DNA of 64,000 nt. Origin: Symbiodinium natans (taxonomy: Eukaryota; Sar; Dinophyceae; Suessiales; Symbiodiniaceae). The position numbers and the translations under genes were made by a program. The stretch spans positions 264,001-328,000 of the forward strand of contig CAJNDS010002546.1 in the NCBI GenBank assembly GCA_905221605.1, read 5' to 3'. The notes under the pieces were generated by a model that made no database searches, was not told the DNA's origin, and saw only the letters and a list, made by a program, of their open reading frames with translations. The stretch's first letter is position 1. Each line of letters starts with the position of its first letter. Below, piece by piece: positions 9,991 to 21,897 of this stretch.

Positions 9991-10393
9991 GGGTCTAGGG
10001 TCATAAGCCCGAAACCCGAAACGCTAAACTCTAACCCTAAGCCCTAAGCCCGAAACCCTTGGTTGAAGCTTATCTGCGCCTTGGACCAGGAGGTTTTGGG
10101 GGTCAGGGATGTAAGGTTTAGGATGCATCTGCGGTTGAGGGTTCGGTGGTATAGGCTTAAGGTGTTTGAGGCTTCGGGTGAACTTTGGTGATACCGTAAA
10201 CCCTAACTCAATCCCTAAACCCTAGCCCTAAACCCTAAAACCTAAACCCCAAACCCTGAACCCTGAACCCTAAACCCTGCAAAGCCAAGAAAGCCCTTGC
10301 ACCCTCCACCTTTCAGGTATGAGATCGATGAGCCCATGGCGCTGTACGGCGCAATTCCCCTGATCTGGGCCATCCACCGCCTTGAAGGCCCTC

Positions 10394-10517
10394 AGGGTTC
10401 AGGGTTCAGGGTTTAGGGTTTAGGGTTTAGGTTTTTTTTTGGTTTAGGGTTTAGGGTTTAGGGTTGAAGGTTTCCAAGCATCCTGCTGAAGAAGCGGCTC
10501 TGAGTCAGATCATGGCC
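10394..10517. repeat. Telomere-like repeat remnant upstream of retroelement A
   Basis: TTCAGGG/TTTAGGG copies run from about 10392 to 10465, interrupted by a T run. About 50 bp of unique sequence follows, ending GATCATGGCC, which is the 5' flank of the LTR. The target-site duplication cannot be tested because the 3' flank is a sequence gap. Confidence 0.7.
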
Positions 10518-10815
10518 TGTGAATGATCCCCGAACCACAGCACGTTTTGGGGACCCCGTTGTGTCGGCTCCGCCGCACATCGGGGAAACCACCTTAGAAC
10601 GCCGTGGCCTGTTCACCACATTGGCTCAAGGCTCAAGTAACCCCTAGAGTGAAGGTCACCCATAGGTTGGAAGTAAGCGCAATAGCGTAACTGGAAACCG
10701 CCCGGGTGCACGAGACGGAGACTGAAGGCGAACGCCAGTGCAGAAAACAAAGTGCGAGACCATTTGGCTGGTGAGGAGCCAAAGCGTAGTGCAAGCAACT
10801 ACCCGACCTCACGCA
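10518..10815 (+). repeat. 5' LTR of retroelement A
   Basis: It starts TGTGAATGATCCCC and ends ACCTCACGCA. It is identical to the 3' LTR except for one C/A difference (CACC versus CAAC near 10588/30261), implying recent insertion. It contains TTGGCTCAAG plus a truncated tandem GCTCAAG at 10621-10637, and the hairpin motif CGGCTCCGCCG at 10565-10575. Confidence 0.92.
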
Positions 10816-10835
10816 GGTTATCAGCCGTATAGCGG
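10816..10835 (+). other. Probable primer-binding site
   Basis: Directly after the LTR's terminal CA comes GGTTATCAGCCG. It resembles the TGGTATCAGAGC complement of initiator-tRNA-Met 3' ends used by Copia elements, with mismatches. Position is the main support. The first ATG of the element's frame 1 follows at 10871. Confidence 0.5.
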
Positions 10836-10870
10836 TTGCGATTTCTTGCGACTACTGTACGGGCTGAGCT

Positions 10871-13800
10871 ATGGCACTGCCAACCTCGTCGTCGAGTGCC
10901 GACACAACCATGACCTTCGGTGATGGTGATGCTATTGCTGCACCTGCATTGGGCGAAAGCACAGGCTGCGCCGACACAGATGCGGTTACATCATCAGATG
11001 ATGCCGTTGAGATGGTCGCGGTTGCGAAGGCACCCGCACGAACCAGAAGTGGTTTGAGCGTACTGCGTGAAGATGGAAACTCGAAGATGAGTCAAGTTTC
11101 ACGCCTCAGATCCACTTCCAGACAATCATCGGAACGAACATCAAAGAGATCCAACACTCCAAGTACTCCACGACGAAGAAGAGGCACTTCTCCACGAATC
11201 TCTCCACGATCCTCGCCGGACGCCGGACGGCCGGAAACGTCACCGCGAAGAGGGTACGGTGGCCCTCTTTTGGGTACCGGCCTCCCCAGTTCGGAACCTC
11301 CGGCTGGTGGCAGGAGCGGGCTTGATTCGGGTCCCCCGGTCGAGTCTGCTAACCCTCTAGCGGAACGAATCCGGGAAGAAGGCGAAAGGCGGAAGATGGA
11401 AGAGGTCATTGCCATGTTGCGACTGAAGATCGAGGAGATGCAACAGGAAGACTATGGGGCATCACTCAGGATCGAGCAGCTAGAACGCGAACGTGATCAG
11501 AACGCGCAACTGGCAGCTCATATCCATCAACGTCACGAAGCTACACTCGCTGAACGTGAGCAAGTCGTTGGTGCCACGATCGCAACACTGGAGCAACATG
11601 CTGCCGACAATCATCATCAAGCGACGATGACTCAGGAGCAGTTGATGCACCAGCAACGCGAGATGGCGCAGTACATGGTCAACGTGGAAGAAGCGGCCCA
11701 TGGTGAAGGAAACACGATAGCTCGAGATTACCAGCGACTTACCGAGGAGCTGAACATTCGAGCACATGAAAATCTGAGAAGGCGAGCCGATCTACAACAA
11801 GCCAAAGTCATTGTGGCTCAGATGGAAGATCAGCTGTGAACCTCCGAGTTTGCACGTGAAGCGTCCGAGAAGCAGAAGAGCGAGATGCGAGAATATGCTC
11901 ATCATGAGAGCGTGGCATTGCAGGATGAACGCGATCAGACCAGGCTCTTGAATGTAAACATTCATGGCGTCATCGTTCAGTACCACGAAGAAGAAGAAAG
12001 AGCAGCTGCTTTGAGACAAGCTGTGCACGAGATGGAGCAGCGATTGGAAAGCCAACATGCTTCGTTGCCTAGCATCCATGAGGAGCTGCAAAGGGTACGA
12101 GCGGAATGCCAATCTCATGAGGACATCAATCGACGACTGACGTCAGAATTGGATGCTGCGAGACAGGTTCAAACGTACAACCGACCTACGTCAGCCGGAA
12201 CGTCTGAGTGGGATAATGTTTCTTCTGTGCCTAGGGTAGGTGTGCGTAATTCGCGTCCACAAAGCGTTCAATCCCGTTCAGGAATAACCCAAGCTTACAG
12301 CAGTCCGGAAGAAGTTGATCGTGATGTACCAATGTCATCTACGACGGAATCGAGGTTCAAGACATGGGTCCAGAACACCATTCCTGGGGTGGGTTCGGCT
12401 TCGCCGGCTCATTCCCAGGGTGGAGATGCCTCAAAGGAGGGTTCGGGTCCCCCGGCTCTTCCCACGAGGCCATCGTTGTTCGGAGGACCGCCCATTCCAA
12501 TGACAGAAAGCCGACCGACTTCTACAAGGACATCGTTGTTTGGTGGACCTCCCGTTCTCGTTCCAGGAGTACCATCAGTTCCCAACCTGGTTCCGGGAAG
12601 GATGTTCACGACAGGTTTGCTGGACTTGCCTCCTGGCTTGGCTACCAGACCACACACCTCACAGTTACTTGCTGATCCACCCAAGGCGTCCACGTCCTAT
12701 CAGTGTGTACGGCAACCATCGCGTTCGCGGCATACGGACGAGGTGACGCCCGGAATGGCTTCAGAAATTCCTCCGAATTCTCCCAATCATCCTCAAGATC
12801 CTCACGCAAGCGCTACGACAGCTGTTCATCAAGAAGCTTTACAAAGGCAAATGGATGAACTTCGGGAAGAAATGAGTAGAATGAGAGACACCGAAGCTCG
12901 TCTTCGTCGTGAACGAGATCAATGGCGCATAATTGCTGAAGAACAGGAGCAGGAGAATGAGGGTGAAGAAGAAGAAAACGAGGAGGAAGGCGAACCAGAA
13001 GAGGACGGAGACAAAACCGACCCTGGATCCTGGAAGCCAATCAAGAAGGGAGGTGGTGGAGGTGATGGTGGTGGCAACCCAGACTCTTCGCCCCACGGTG
13101 GTGGTGGAGGGGGTGGCGGTGGATCTGGACCCGAAGATGGACTCGATTACACCGAAGGGCCAAAGATATCCCGAAGAGAGGCCGACAAGATCAACATTCC
13201 TGCGTTCCCCAAGGTCACTCACTTGGACGCATGGCAGGCAGCAGTCACCACAAACGTTCTGGCCGCGTGTGCGGATACCAATCAAAGCGACTGGATCAAG
13301 TGGCTGCAAGAATCTTTCAAGCCGATGCCGGATGTTGAGGGGCTCAACGATTCGGGACATGTCAAGTTCAGAAGCATCGACGTGAAGCTGGCAAGTGCGA
13401 TGACTCTCATGTTACGGAATGCTGGAGATCAAGCAGCCGATCTGTTCTTGGAAGTGAACCTCAAATCAAACGCGTACATTCGCGGGACCGAGTACAAGTT
13501 TCTGAAGGGACGACAGATCATTGCTATGATGATGGAAAGCTTCCGCACACGGGATCGTCTTGACATGGTTTACACGATCGACTACCTGACCAAACTGCAG
13601 TATCCTGGGGACAACAAGATTGCCGCATTCAAAGCAACGTGGTTAGAGATCATCTCTCGGATTCGACCTGAAGATGTACCTTCCACGAGTGCCCTCCGCG
13701 ACATCTTGTATCAGAAGATATCGGGATCCTCTGAGATGAACATGGAGCTCAAGCTTTACTATGACATCAAGAGCTACGATGATCCAGAGAGATCACATGA

Positions 13801-16800
13801 CATGCTGCTGAGGATCATGGACCGAGCGGTACAGAGGAGGAGAGAGAAAAAGAACCTCAACGAGACACAACACGGTCTGAACCAGATGGTTGCTGGGAAG
13901 GACCTACTCGCTGCACCAGCTAGGCCGGATCCCAAAGGTCCTGCCTCATCCGCGCCGGACAAGGACAAGAAGAAGAAGGCGAGTGAGAAAGGCAAGGACA
14001 AAGAAGCTGCGGATGCTGCGCCTGTACTCCCAAAGAGCAAAGCAAAGTCGCATGACAAAGACAGGAAGAAGGGGAAAGGTAAAGGCAAAGACCGATCCCG
14101 ATCTCCTTCATCATCACGATCGTTGACTGACAAGGAGAAGGCGAAGATTCGTTGCAAATTTCACTTCGGAGGAGGATGCACAGCAGGGAAGAATTGCAAA
14201 TGGAGTCACAAAGACACGGACAGAGGAAGGCCGTCTTCACGAGATGATAAGAATCAGAGAGCGCGGAGCCCGTCATCAGAGCCGTCGAAACGACCTTGTT
14301 TTCAGTGGAGCAAGAACGGATCCTGCAGCCGAGAGAATTGCCCTTTCAAGCAGGACCCGGCTAAGGCAGCGCCCGCAACCGGGGAAACCGACGCGAATGC
14401 GAAGGCAAAGGCAAAGGCGAAGGCGAAGGACAAGAAGAAGAAGCCTGAACCTGCCGCACCCACGATTGCTATTCGAGGTCTGCCTGCAGTACCTGTTCTT
14501 CGATCCCTGGATGATGGTGACGGTGATTCTGACGATGAGTCAATCGATGGCGACGCGGCGTCAGATTGCTCCACCGACGATGAGATCGGATCTTATCACA
14601 GGGACGTCAAAGACCTCAAGGTTTCCTTTGAGCAGGGAACAAAGTTTGTATCATCGAAGCCGAGGCGATCACACAAAGATAGAGGATTCGCCCCACGACT
14701 TTTCACTGAAGCGAACCTGAAGCACGAAAACCACATCTCGGAGGTCGAGTACGAGAAGCACAAAGCAAGAGCTAGGGCTCGACTGATGGAAGATATGTGT
14801 CTGGGCAAAGATGGAGGATGCATACCAGTTAGGATTCCAGGAACCGAGAAGGTGATTGCGTTCAAGTTCGACAACAAGAAGGGGAAGTTCCAGGAAAGAG
14901 CCTTGGGCGTCGATGAGAGTCGTAAGGAACTGATGAAGAACCCGAATATGTGTATGGTCCAACCAGAATTTATCCGCAGGAAGTTGAAATTCATCATGGA
15001 CACAGGATGCGGACATGACCTTATCTCTCTAGAAAAGGTCGCCAAGCACGGCATCGACACTGCAATGGATTGCGAGGCTACATCGTTCCAGACGGCGAAT
15101 GGTGTCACTATGACCAACCAGACGGCGGAGTTCTTGACGAAATCCTTCAAGGAGCCCATCAAAGCACATGTATTGGAGAATACACCTTCTGTGCTGTCAG
15201 TTGGGAAGAGATGCATGCTTCACGGCTATTCCTTTGTATGGCCCGCGGGACGTCCACCATTTATGGTGAACGATGCTGGCGAGAGGATACAATTCTTCGT
15301 GCAAGGAGACATCCCCTATGTCAGAGTGGGAAGCAAAGGAGCCAAAGCCCATGAGGAACCCGAAGCGATGGAAATGTTCCGCTTGGTGCAGAAGTACAAA
15401 GACAAGGTGGACGATGGCACCGACGACGACTCAACGTATGTTGCGGTACCAGGTCTAGATGACATCGGCGAAGAGATCCCCGACGTAGCTTCCGAAGCTG
15501 ACGAAGAAGAAGATGGCGAAGTGGTCGAAGGCGATGAAGCTCGTGAAGATGAACCACAAGCCGAACTTCCAGTTGAGGCTGAGGGCGACGCGCAGGAGAT
15601 CGACGTGGAAGGTGACGAATCTGGTCCAGATAGGAGGGCGAAGGTCGGCACCTTGAAGGCCGAAGCGAATACCTTGGCTCATCTTTGTACCCATCGATTC
15701 CGGAATCCATATTGTGACGCGTGCGTGAGAGCAAAGATGAAGCACTTCAGAACCCAAAAGGGAGCATTCAAACGAGAAGTCAATGAGTGGGGTGACTTGG
15801 TGACGTTCGACTTTGTGGATATGGGAAAAGCCACGGATAAGGGGGTGGGTCTTGACGACGAGCTCCGTGAAATCCTGGTATTCCGCGACGTGGCCACGAA
15901 GGTGGTCGCAGCATATCCCACAATCTCCAGAGAAGAAGGAGAAGTTGTACGATGTATGAAGAGATTCATGGGAAAGAAGAAAGTGAGGCTGGCATATAGT
16001 GACTGCGCAGATGAGTTCATTGCGGCGATGAACAAGCTCAAAATTCCATTGGATCATTCATTGCCAGGACGTCCTATGAACAACTCTCTGGCGGAAAGGA
16101 CCAACCAGTTCGTCATCACTGCTACAGCCACGTCGTTGCTGCATGCAGGGCTACCTGCGAACTATTGGCCCTATGCACTGAATTGCGTTACTCACAATCT
16201 CAACGCCGAGGATGTGGATGGTGAGTCGGCGTGGCAGAGAATGTCTGGGAAAGAATTCCCGGGCAAGCTGATTCCGTTTGGAGCAAAGGTCTACTTCAAA
16301 CCGACCGAGACCCGTGAACCAACGTATGGCGGAAAGTTCGACCCGAAGGGGATACCTGGCATCTTTGCAGGGTATGTCCTCAATGCGGGGCAAACATGGT
16401 CACGAAAGTATCGTGTGTGGGACATGAAGGAGTTCGCGAATGCCAACTTTGCGCATGATGCGAAAGTGCCTCGCAAGCTTCAAATTCCCTACATCACCGA
16501 ACGGGTCATCATGCCGGATGAAATTGCCTTTCCCCTCAAGCTTGAGTATGAGAGGATGAACGGAACACTCGAAGGACTGAAAGAAGGAAAGGATCTCGGA
16601 GGAAAAGAAATCAAGGACAAGCCACCAGGAGGAGGTGACGACGACGATGACGACGACAACGGCGATGATGGTGGTGACCTACCTGATCGCCAAGAACGCG
16701 TCAAAGCCATGGAGAAGGAGATGCTCGACTATGTCATGGAGAACGATGACATCGTGCCTGATCTTTCAGAAGCTCCAGATGGTCAACCCAGCGAACCTCG

Positions 16801-19800
16801 CGATGGACCAGCCTTGGAATCTGAAGATGCCAAAGCCATTAGGTTGATTGGTGACTCCATTCTCGACAGTGCAGGAGGCGTACCACAGAGCGAAGGAGTA
16901 CCGGATGTTGCTTCGGATCCTCCGAGCAGCAAAAGGGAAACTAAGCGTGGTACTCCCCCCAAAACCGTTTCGGAACCTCCGGACGGCAAAGGGGAACCTG
17001 CATCGTCATCACGCGGTCCAACTGGGCGTTCCATTCCGGACATTGACGAGACCGACCCTGCATTCATCATCGCAAAGCTCAAGGAAGCTGGGCTCATCGG
17101 ACCGGAACCTGAGTTCTGGAAATTCGGTACACCCGGCGACGGTCGTGTCTACATCAATGACGACGGCGAACCTTGCAAGATCGACAAGCGGGGGGCTCCG
17201 TTCAAGATTGGAAGTGATGGTAGAAGATTGCTACCCTCCACACGTCCGAAGGGCAAGTTCACTCCTGAAGAGTGGCACAAGCTCGGAAGCGAAGGAAGGA
17301 AAATCGAACTTCGGAAGATCAAGAAGGTCGAAGAGAAGGAGGCCAAGAAGGCTCGCAAGAAGGAGGCCAAGGAGAAGAAGAAAGGCAAAGAGCATAAAGA
17401 CGCACTCGTTGCATCGTTGGGGGCGTTACTTCCCAAGGTCGTGCCTGCGGAGAAGATCGATTTGGACTTCAGGGCGGGGACGACTACTGGATGGACATGG
17501 TGCGAGGAACAGGTGACGCAGATCGCCACGGAAATGTTTCTGGACGACGTGCTGCCCGCTCTTCCAAGTGAATTGGCAGAGTTCGGATTGAGAGTTCCTC
17601 GAATGCCATGCGTGTCATCAACCAAGGAGAAACACAGAGAGAAGCTTGCATGTGCAGCGCCGTGCTTCAACGCCATGGTTACACGTCCAGTCAACCGCAA
17701 GGAGATGTACGAGAATCCCAAAGCCATGGAGGCGTTCATGAAAGAATGGAAAGGCTTATGGGATCAGGAAGTCTTCGACTTTAACCAAGTGCGGGAGTAC
17801 GACGACGTGGTCAGGGAAGCCAAGAATTCCAACGCGAAGGTGCACATGGCAAGAGTGCATGGTCTCATCTACGAGAAGAACTATCAACTCAAAGAGGGGG
17901 ACCCTGCAAGGAAGTTCAAAGGAAGAGGTGTGCTGCTTGGAGATCAAGTCAAAGATCAGAATATGGAGGCGGCGCTGTTCCAGGATCTCGGAAACTCTCC
18001 GGCAACCTTTGATGCATCTCGTTGGGCCGACTTCTACGGGTGCTTACCCGGGAACGACGTTCAGATGGCGGATGCTATCCAGGCCTACATTCAGGCTAAG
18101 TTGACGGGGACTCCGTGCTGGGTTGAACTTCCAGACGAGGCTTGGCATCCTTCGGTAAACCGGAGGAAATTTCGCAGACCAGTCTGCAGGCTCGTGAAAG
18201 CACTCTATGGGCATCCGGACGCTGGTACAATGTGGGAACAACATTGTCACACCGCAGTCCAGAAGATGGGTTTTGCACCAGTTGGTGAGGAATGGCCGTC
18301 TCTTTACTTCCATGCAGGAATGAAGCTCCTATTGGTCATCTACGTCGACGACCTGAAGCTCGCCGGTCCGGCGGAGAACCTCCCGAAGGGGTGGAACATG
18401 CTTCGCAAGGAACTTCGTCTTGAGGAGGAAACTCCGCTTGGTTTGTATTTGGGATGTCGCATCTCAAAGGGGGAAGCCAAACTTCACGACAACACCAAGG
18501 TGCGAACTGTCACTTATGACATGGAAACCTATCTCGAAATGACAGTGCAAAAGTACTGTGAAACCACGGGATTTCCTGTGGACAAATTCAAGAAGGTACC
18601 ATCTCCCAGTCCAGTTGAAGAAACCAAAAATCACCCGGCTAGGGCACCTTGTCATCCAGGTGCTGCAAGCCATCGGTGTCAATGGTGTGGACATACAATG
18701 CCTGTCGATAAGGGCGGACGGCTTCTACCTCCACCACCGGTTCCCAAGGGCCCACAGGAAACGGAACTCGATGAGGCAGACAGGGGTACTCTTGCCCCGC
18801 ATGCGGCGAGCATCCTCATGAAGTTGCTCTATGCTGCAAGAATTTGCAGGTTTGATTTGCTGCGAAGCATAAACAACCTTGCGCGACGCATTACAAAGTG
18901 GTCCAAGAAGGAGGATGCGGCTCTGCATCATTTGATGTGCTACGTCCATCAGTCCAAAGGTCATAAGATGATCGGATGGGTCGGCGATTCCATGGATGCT
19001 ACTTCCATAGGGTTGTATGCGGATGCGGATTACGCTGGTTGTGGCGAGAGTTTGCGTTCTACTTCGGGGGCTCACATGCATATTCAGGGACCGCATACAC
19101 GGTTCCCGTTGGCAGGTGTCAGTAAGCGACAGGGTTGCGCCAGCCACTCTACTCCCGAAGCGGAAATCGTGGCTGCGGATTACGCTATGTCGCGTATTGG
19201 CGTTCCGGCCATCACATTGTGGCGTTTGATTGGGGGCAAAGATCCTAACTTCGTGTTCTACGATGACAATCAAACCATGATCGGCGTGGTCCGCACAGGC
19301 AAGAACCCGACGATGCGCCATTTGGAACGCTCACACGGGATCTGCATTGCGTGGATGCACGAGGTGTTCCAGGAGGGATACGTGTCTCTGGCTTACGAGG
19401 TCACCGCCAAAATGGCGGCCGATATCCATACGAAGGCCTTTAAAGACCACGTCTCCTGGGCTCACGCGTGTCAGCTAATTAACATCATGCCTCCCACGAT
19501 GATTTCGAGCGTTGAGGTCATGGACATGATGAAGGCTACACACCAACAATCGGCTGATGAGAAAGGTCATCAGCACTACTCGTTTAAGAACGAGGTTCCC
19601 TGTTTTCCTTACACGCAAACGCCTATCTTGCCCCAGGAGCTGTATAGGGCCGGTTTGTCCAGTAAGGAGGGTGTCCAGGAAACGGACAGTACAGATCCGA
19701 TCTTGGTGGTGAAGTTCCCGCGTATGCTCCGCGGCGTCCCCAGTGCTTTGCGGCCGGGGAAGTATTTGCGGTCCACGTGGATTCTGCGTGAAGGGCAATG

Positions 19801-21001
19801 GCATCGTATCGAGGATGAGGTCCCTATCCCGTCGGACCCTCAGAAATTCGATCGGTATGTCGAGCGCGCTGTGTTTCAATATCACTTCCAACGGGGCTCG
19901 GCGGCGACGACGCGTGTGCACCGCACCGCGTCGCCTGCCGTGTCTGCGTCCCCGGTGCCCGTCTGTTCGCGTTGTCGCGTTCGCGATTCGCCCGCGCTCT
20001 GTAGGCAAGTGTGCGACTTGGTGGTCCGCGCCGCCCATGGGGGGTATGGGGGTGTTTTTCGTGCTGGGTCTGAAGGCATGGGGGGTGATCTCAACGAAAT
20101 TCCTGCGCTCGAATCTACCGTCGTCGCTGTTGCGCGCGCCGCAAAAGAAGCAGATTTTCCTCAATCTACATTCGTGCCCGAATTCATCGAGGTGACTCGT
20201 GCTGGGACTGGTAATCATGAAGTCGTTTTCCAAGATAAACACGGGAAAGAGATGTTTAAGGCACGGAGTGACTCGTTCAGCGGGGCTACAGGATTTTCCA
20301 TGACGATAAAAGCTTCGGATGTCGGAAACAGTAGCCCTCGCGTGTGGTTGCTCGTAGGTCTGGAAGAGGATAACTGGTGGCAAACGTATGCACCGCCGGA
20401 CGTAAACATCGTCTGCGTACCGGAAGCGGGTGCGCACGGCGCCTACCAGTACTGCAAAGACATCATTAAATGGTATCGAGCTTCTTGGCTTGATGTCGAT
20501 CCTAGAGAACGCTTTTATGAGGACCGAGACGTCGTAGACTACCCCTGGGGGGAGGTCATTGATTTAGTCTTTGACGCCCGGAAGAAAGGGGCGACTACTA
20601 TCGTCGAGGTTCCTGACAAGCCGAAGTTTCGAAAGTCGGCACAGTACAAAAACATAGTTGATTGCATGAAGTGGGAGAGATTCACAATTGCTGATTGCTG
20701 CCACGGTCGGAGGATCTGCGTTCCACAGGGAAGCGGGGCCCCAAACATCATGTATGTCAACGAAGCTACTGAGTTTCTCATTCATGGACTCAAAGCCCCT
20801 GAAAACATGAAGGGTGTGTGCGGCATGCAACATCATCATGCATCACGTGAAGCAGTCGAGACTCACGGGGATGGGTGTGGAAAGAGAACCAGTAAAGTGT
20901 CACGCCTCTTGTTGAAAATGCTTTCTGAGCGGGACGCCAAGGTTGGGACCCCAAGACCTGCAGTTCTGTTGAGAAGTTACCGTCGGGTAAGGACAGGATG
21001 A
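10871..21001 (+). pseudogene. Retroelement A frame 1: gag-protease-integrase-RT-RNase H polyprotein with one premature stop
   Basis: One continuous frame of 3376 codons, broken only by TGA at 11837-11839 (codon 323), which is CGA in copy B. Order (residues counted from 10871): acidic/Ser-rich N-terminus; coiled coil about 165-430; Gly-rich stretch near 735-760; Copia gag-like region; two CCCH zinc fingers at about 1095 and 1143; aspartic protease DTG at 1377; integrase HHCC (HLCTH...CDAC), then D1647, D1711 and E1742; RT with DAIQAYI and YVDD at 2491; RNase H with YADADYAG (D near 2718) and STPEAEIVA. A tail of about 500 residues carries a Cys cluster (CSRCRVRDSPALCRQVC). In the second CCCH finger the final His is Gln (14351-14353), while copy B keeps His. 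The stop overlaps the next frame's ATG (ATGA). Expected to form the capsid, cut the polyprotein, and copy and integrate the element. Confidence 0.92.
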
Positions 21002-21897
21002 TCATCGAATTCTGTTGCTCTAAGGACAGTAGCTTGGGTAAATCCTCGAGTGCTACAAGGGGAGCTCACGTCATGCGCGTGCATGAAGCTCTCCAAGCCC
21101 AAACCAAGGCATGTGAAAGCAACATCCTCAAGGAGGCGGAACGATTCCGAAAATCCAATCCCAAATGTCCGATTCTTGTTTTCGCTTCTCTTCCGTGCAC
21201 TGGGGGGTCCAACTGGATCAAGGTGAACGAAGTGGGGGGTGAAACTGAAAAGGGAAAGGAGCATCGGAAGAAATTTAGGGACTTACTCAAAGCTCTCAAA
21301 CGCCTTTTGCGAAAGCTGGCGGTATTCTCCCCCAAAATTGCTTTTGAGTTGCCGAAAACCTGTTTGTATTGGAGTTGGCCCGAAGTTCAAGCCCTAATAA
21401 AGCAGCATTCATTGCGTGTTGCACGAATGGACGGTTGCATGATGGGTGTTGTTGACAAAGACGGCATTCCTTTACTCAAAGCTTGGTGCATCGCCACGAA
21501 TGTGTCAACCATGTTGAACCTCAAAGGGGTCACGTGCGATAACACACATGAGCATGGCACACCAAGAGGTCTGGTGCTCAGGGAGGCAGGAAACTACACA
21601 CCGCACATGGCAAAGTTGTTGCACAACGCATGGCGTGATGAAGCTCGTAACATCCGCAGGGGCTCTGCTCATTGTGTTCATGTGGCAGCTTCATGTGTGC
21701 TTGTTCATGTCAGTTTGCGTTGCAGTAACAGTCAGGCGCAACACGAGTTCCAAGGTACTTGCATAATTGTTTGTCCTACACCAGGAATAGGGTTCGGATC
21801 CTCCGACCCTAATCCAAAGTGCAGTGAGGGGCTCGGCTCCGCCGGCTCGGATCTGCATCTGGGGAAGGGACTCGGCTCCGCCGGTCCTAGAACCAGC
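20998..21897 (+). CDS. Retroelement A frame 2, N-terminal methyltransferase-like domain
   Basis: The ATG overlaps the frame-1 stop (ATGA at 20998-21001), in the -1 frame relative to frame 1. The first ~220 residues read IIEFCCSKDSSLG (loop after a first strand), LVFASLPCTGGSNW (PC motif like the catalytic loop of C5-cytosine methyltransferases), AFELPKTCLYW, and a closing NYTPHMAKLLHNAW. I infer a divergent class I SAM-dependent methyltransferase fold. DNA methyltransferases captured by dinoflagellate retrotransposons are known, but this domain lacks a textbook FxGxG motif I, so the activity is uncertain. From about 21660 to 21897 the frame stays open but looks non-coding and carries three copies of the element's hairpin motif, so the methyltransferase module may end near 21660. 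Confidence 0.55.

Larger units (their letters stand above)
8954..10393 (+). pseudogene. Partial GH31 glucosidase II alpha-subunit-like gene (N-terminal exons only)
   Basis: Three exons are visible. 8954 to about 9040 (after CAG) encodes DVPSLFGLPEHATKAPRS. 9757-9807 (after CAG, GTGCCC donor) encodes LPFYEEPYRFFNLDVFE. 10317 to about 10393 (after TTTCAG) encodes YEIDEPMALYGAIPLIWA. These match the conserved N-terminal region of GH31 glucosidase II alpha, where LFGLPEHA, EPYRLYNLDVFEYE and PMALYGSVP-type motifs occur in this order. That enzyme trims glucose from N-glycans in the ER. The 9807/10317 junction is GT-AG and keeps the frame. The catalytic domain is absent: telomere-like repeats and then retroelement A follow. 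The gene is either split by the 20-kb insertion in an intron, with the rest beyond the gap, or is a fragment. Confidence 0.62.

Noticed and set aside
12839-20437. Minus-strand open frames of 100-320 codons inside the retroelement
   Set aside because: Mirror images of the high-GC plus-strand coding frame; no domains and no starts of their own.
20929-20998. Programmed -1 frameshift by a slippery heptamer between frames 1 and 2
   Set aside because: No X-XXY-YYZ heptamer was found in the overlap window; the ATGA stop-start overlap is the simpler reading.
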